Shown here piece by piece: positions 5,388 to 6,226 of a DNA stretch of 6,226 nt (its first letter is position 1; every line of letters starts with the position of its first letter). Source of the DNA: Candidatus Aegiribacteria sp. (lineage in GTDB: Bacteria; Fermentibacterota; Fermentibacteria; Fermentibacterales; JCC-6); the NCBI GenBank assembly GCA_030600975.1, contig JAUVUL010000122.1:1-6226 (forward strand), read 5' to 3'. The translations under genes were made by a program, and so were the position numbers. A model generated the notes under the pieces. It did not search any database. It was not told the DNA's origin and worked only from the letters and a program-made list of their open reading frames with translations.

Positions 5388-6226
5388 ATGCCGTTTTCCA
5401 GCAGCACCTCAAAGAACGTTCTTAAAGAAATCAGCGATTATCATTTAGATAGGCAGGTAACAAGAAGAGAATTTCTCAGGACAAGTACTTCCATTGGCGG
5501 TCTTCTTCTCCTGAACTTGTGGGGTTCAGGATTAGCATCATCTCTTTGCGACAGACTCTCAGATCAAGGTGATTCCGGACAGATCCTGCGGGATGGGGGA
5601 CTTGTATTTCTACCTGCTCATGGAAAACTTTTCGTGGCATCGGATTTCCATACCAGGTTTGCGGATTTTGAGAAGTGGCTTGAGCGTACCCGTATAGTCG
5701 AAAGACTGAGGAGTGGAGATGATGTTTACGGTCTTATTGTAGGCGATGTGGTGGACAGGAAACCGGGAGACATCTATGCGGAGGATGACGGTGATACAAG
5801 GATCATACAACGAATTAGGGAAATTCAGAGTAACCTGAATGAACAGGGTGAACGTTTCCTCTTCATTCAGGGTAACCATGAGAACAAATGCGTCAGCATC
5901 TACGAAAAACTGATAACAGATGAAGCGATGACACCGTCGAATCAGCAGCAGGTTGTGAAAAATCTGTTCAGCGGTGAGCGGGGAAGGTACTATCAGCAGT
6001 TTAATTTTGTCTGCAGAATGAATGATGATCGGTACCGCTATCTGAAAGAATTACCCGTGGCGGTATTAACGGAAAACGGTATTGTCGGCATTCATGCAGG
6101 CCCTTCCAGATCATTGAAATACCCGAAGGATATTATCAGGTGGAACAAAGCAGTTATTGATGAGATCCTGTGGAGCAGACCGGTGGAAGTAAGAAAGGAT
6201 GGATACGACAGCAACGATCTTTCGAC
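5388..6226 (+). CDS. Tat-exported PPP-like metallophosphatase, C-terminal part beyond window
   Basis: This is a predicted exported phosphoesterase of the calcineurin-like/PPP superfamily; 279 residues are visible and the frame runs off the right edge. The N terminus carries a twin-arginine signal: TRREFLR (25-31), a hydrophobic stretch (about 37-50) and a possible cleavage site after GLA50. The catalytic domain shows the metal-binding motifs in order: SDFH (85-88, for GDxH), GDVVDR (119-124), GNHE (162-165) and HAG (236-238). It then has ILWSRP (260-265), which resembles the LLWSDP segment after HGG in Ser/Thr phosphatases and ApaH-like enzymes. The first Gly of GDxHG is Ser, its last Gly is Thr, and the Gly after VDR is Lys, so it is a divergent member. 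The final metal-binding His would lie beyond the window. Substrate is unknown: phosphoprotein, nucleotide or another phosphoester. ATG 5388 is fixed by an in-frame TGA two codons upstream and AAAGGA ten bases before it. Cys54 does not sit in a lipobox. Confidence 0.82.
   Translation, partial: MPFSSSTSKNVLKEISDYHLDRQVTRREFLRTSTSIGGLLLLNLWGSGLASSLCDRLSDQGDSGQILRDGGLVFLPAHGKLFVASDFHTRFADFEKWLERTRIVERLRSGDDVYGLIVGDVVDRKPGDIYAEDDGDTRIIQRIREIQSNLNEQGERFLFIQGNHENKCVSIYEKLITDEAMTPSNQQQVVKNLFSGERGRYYQQFNFVCRMNDDRYRYLKELPVAVLTENGIVGIHAGPSRSLKYPKDIIRWNKAVIDEILWSRPVEVRKDGYDSNDLS

Noticed and set aside
5534..5551. Lipoprotein signal around Cys54 of the Tat phosphatase
   Set aside because: Residues before Cys54 are SSL, not a lipobox of the L-A/S-G/A-C form; cleavage after Ala50 fits better.

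Overview
The window reads as ordinary bacterial chromosome from a Gram-negative (diderm) organism. One gene encodes a probable eight-stranded outer-membrane barrel ending in phenylalanine, another carries a twin-arginine export signal, and Shine-Dalgarno sites (GAGGAG, AAGGAG, AGGAGG) precede most genes. Base composition looks balanced, apart from AT-rich tracts just upstream of three genes. The C-terminal cysteine module of the TPR protein is, from memory, common in Deltaproteobacteria and various candidate phyla. The taxon cannot be fixed from this sequence alone, and an uncultured diderm phylum is only a guess.

Layout. Positions 1-1428, minus strand: mtnP (5'-methylthioadenosine phosphorylase) followed 7 bases later by thiL (thiamine-monophosphate kinase, cut by the left window edge), probably co-transcribed. 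Positions 1429-1543: divergent control region. Positions 1544-2578, plus strand: rlmN (radical-SAM 23S rRNA/tRNA adenine C2 methyltransferase). It converges, with a 13-base gap, on a minus-strand outer-membrane beta-barrel gene (2592-3155). Positions 3221-3745, minus: cobO/btuR-type corrinoid adenosyltransferase. Positions 3833-5188, minus: a 451-residue TPR protein with a coiled coil and a C-terminal CxxC...CxxC module. Positions 5189-5387: a 199-base divergent intergenic region with a strong hairpin. Positions 5388-6226, plus: a Tat-exported PPP-like metallophosphatase cut by the right edge.

How the genes fit together. Most are housekeeping or cofactor genes: methylthioadenosine recycling, thiamine diphosphate synthesis, rRNA modification and adenosylcobalamin formation. 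No single pathway joins them. The part least explained by known biology is 3833-6226: a TPR/coiled-coil/cysteine-module protein with no visible output domain, divergent from a Tat-exported PPP-type phosphatase. I see no CRISPR array, tRNA, rRNA, insertion sequence, prophage or toxin-antitoxin pair, and no convincing evidence of a wholly new system.
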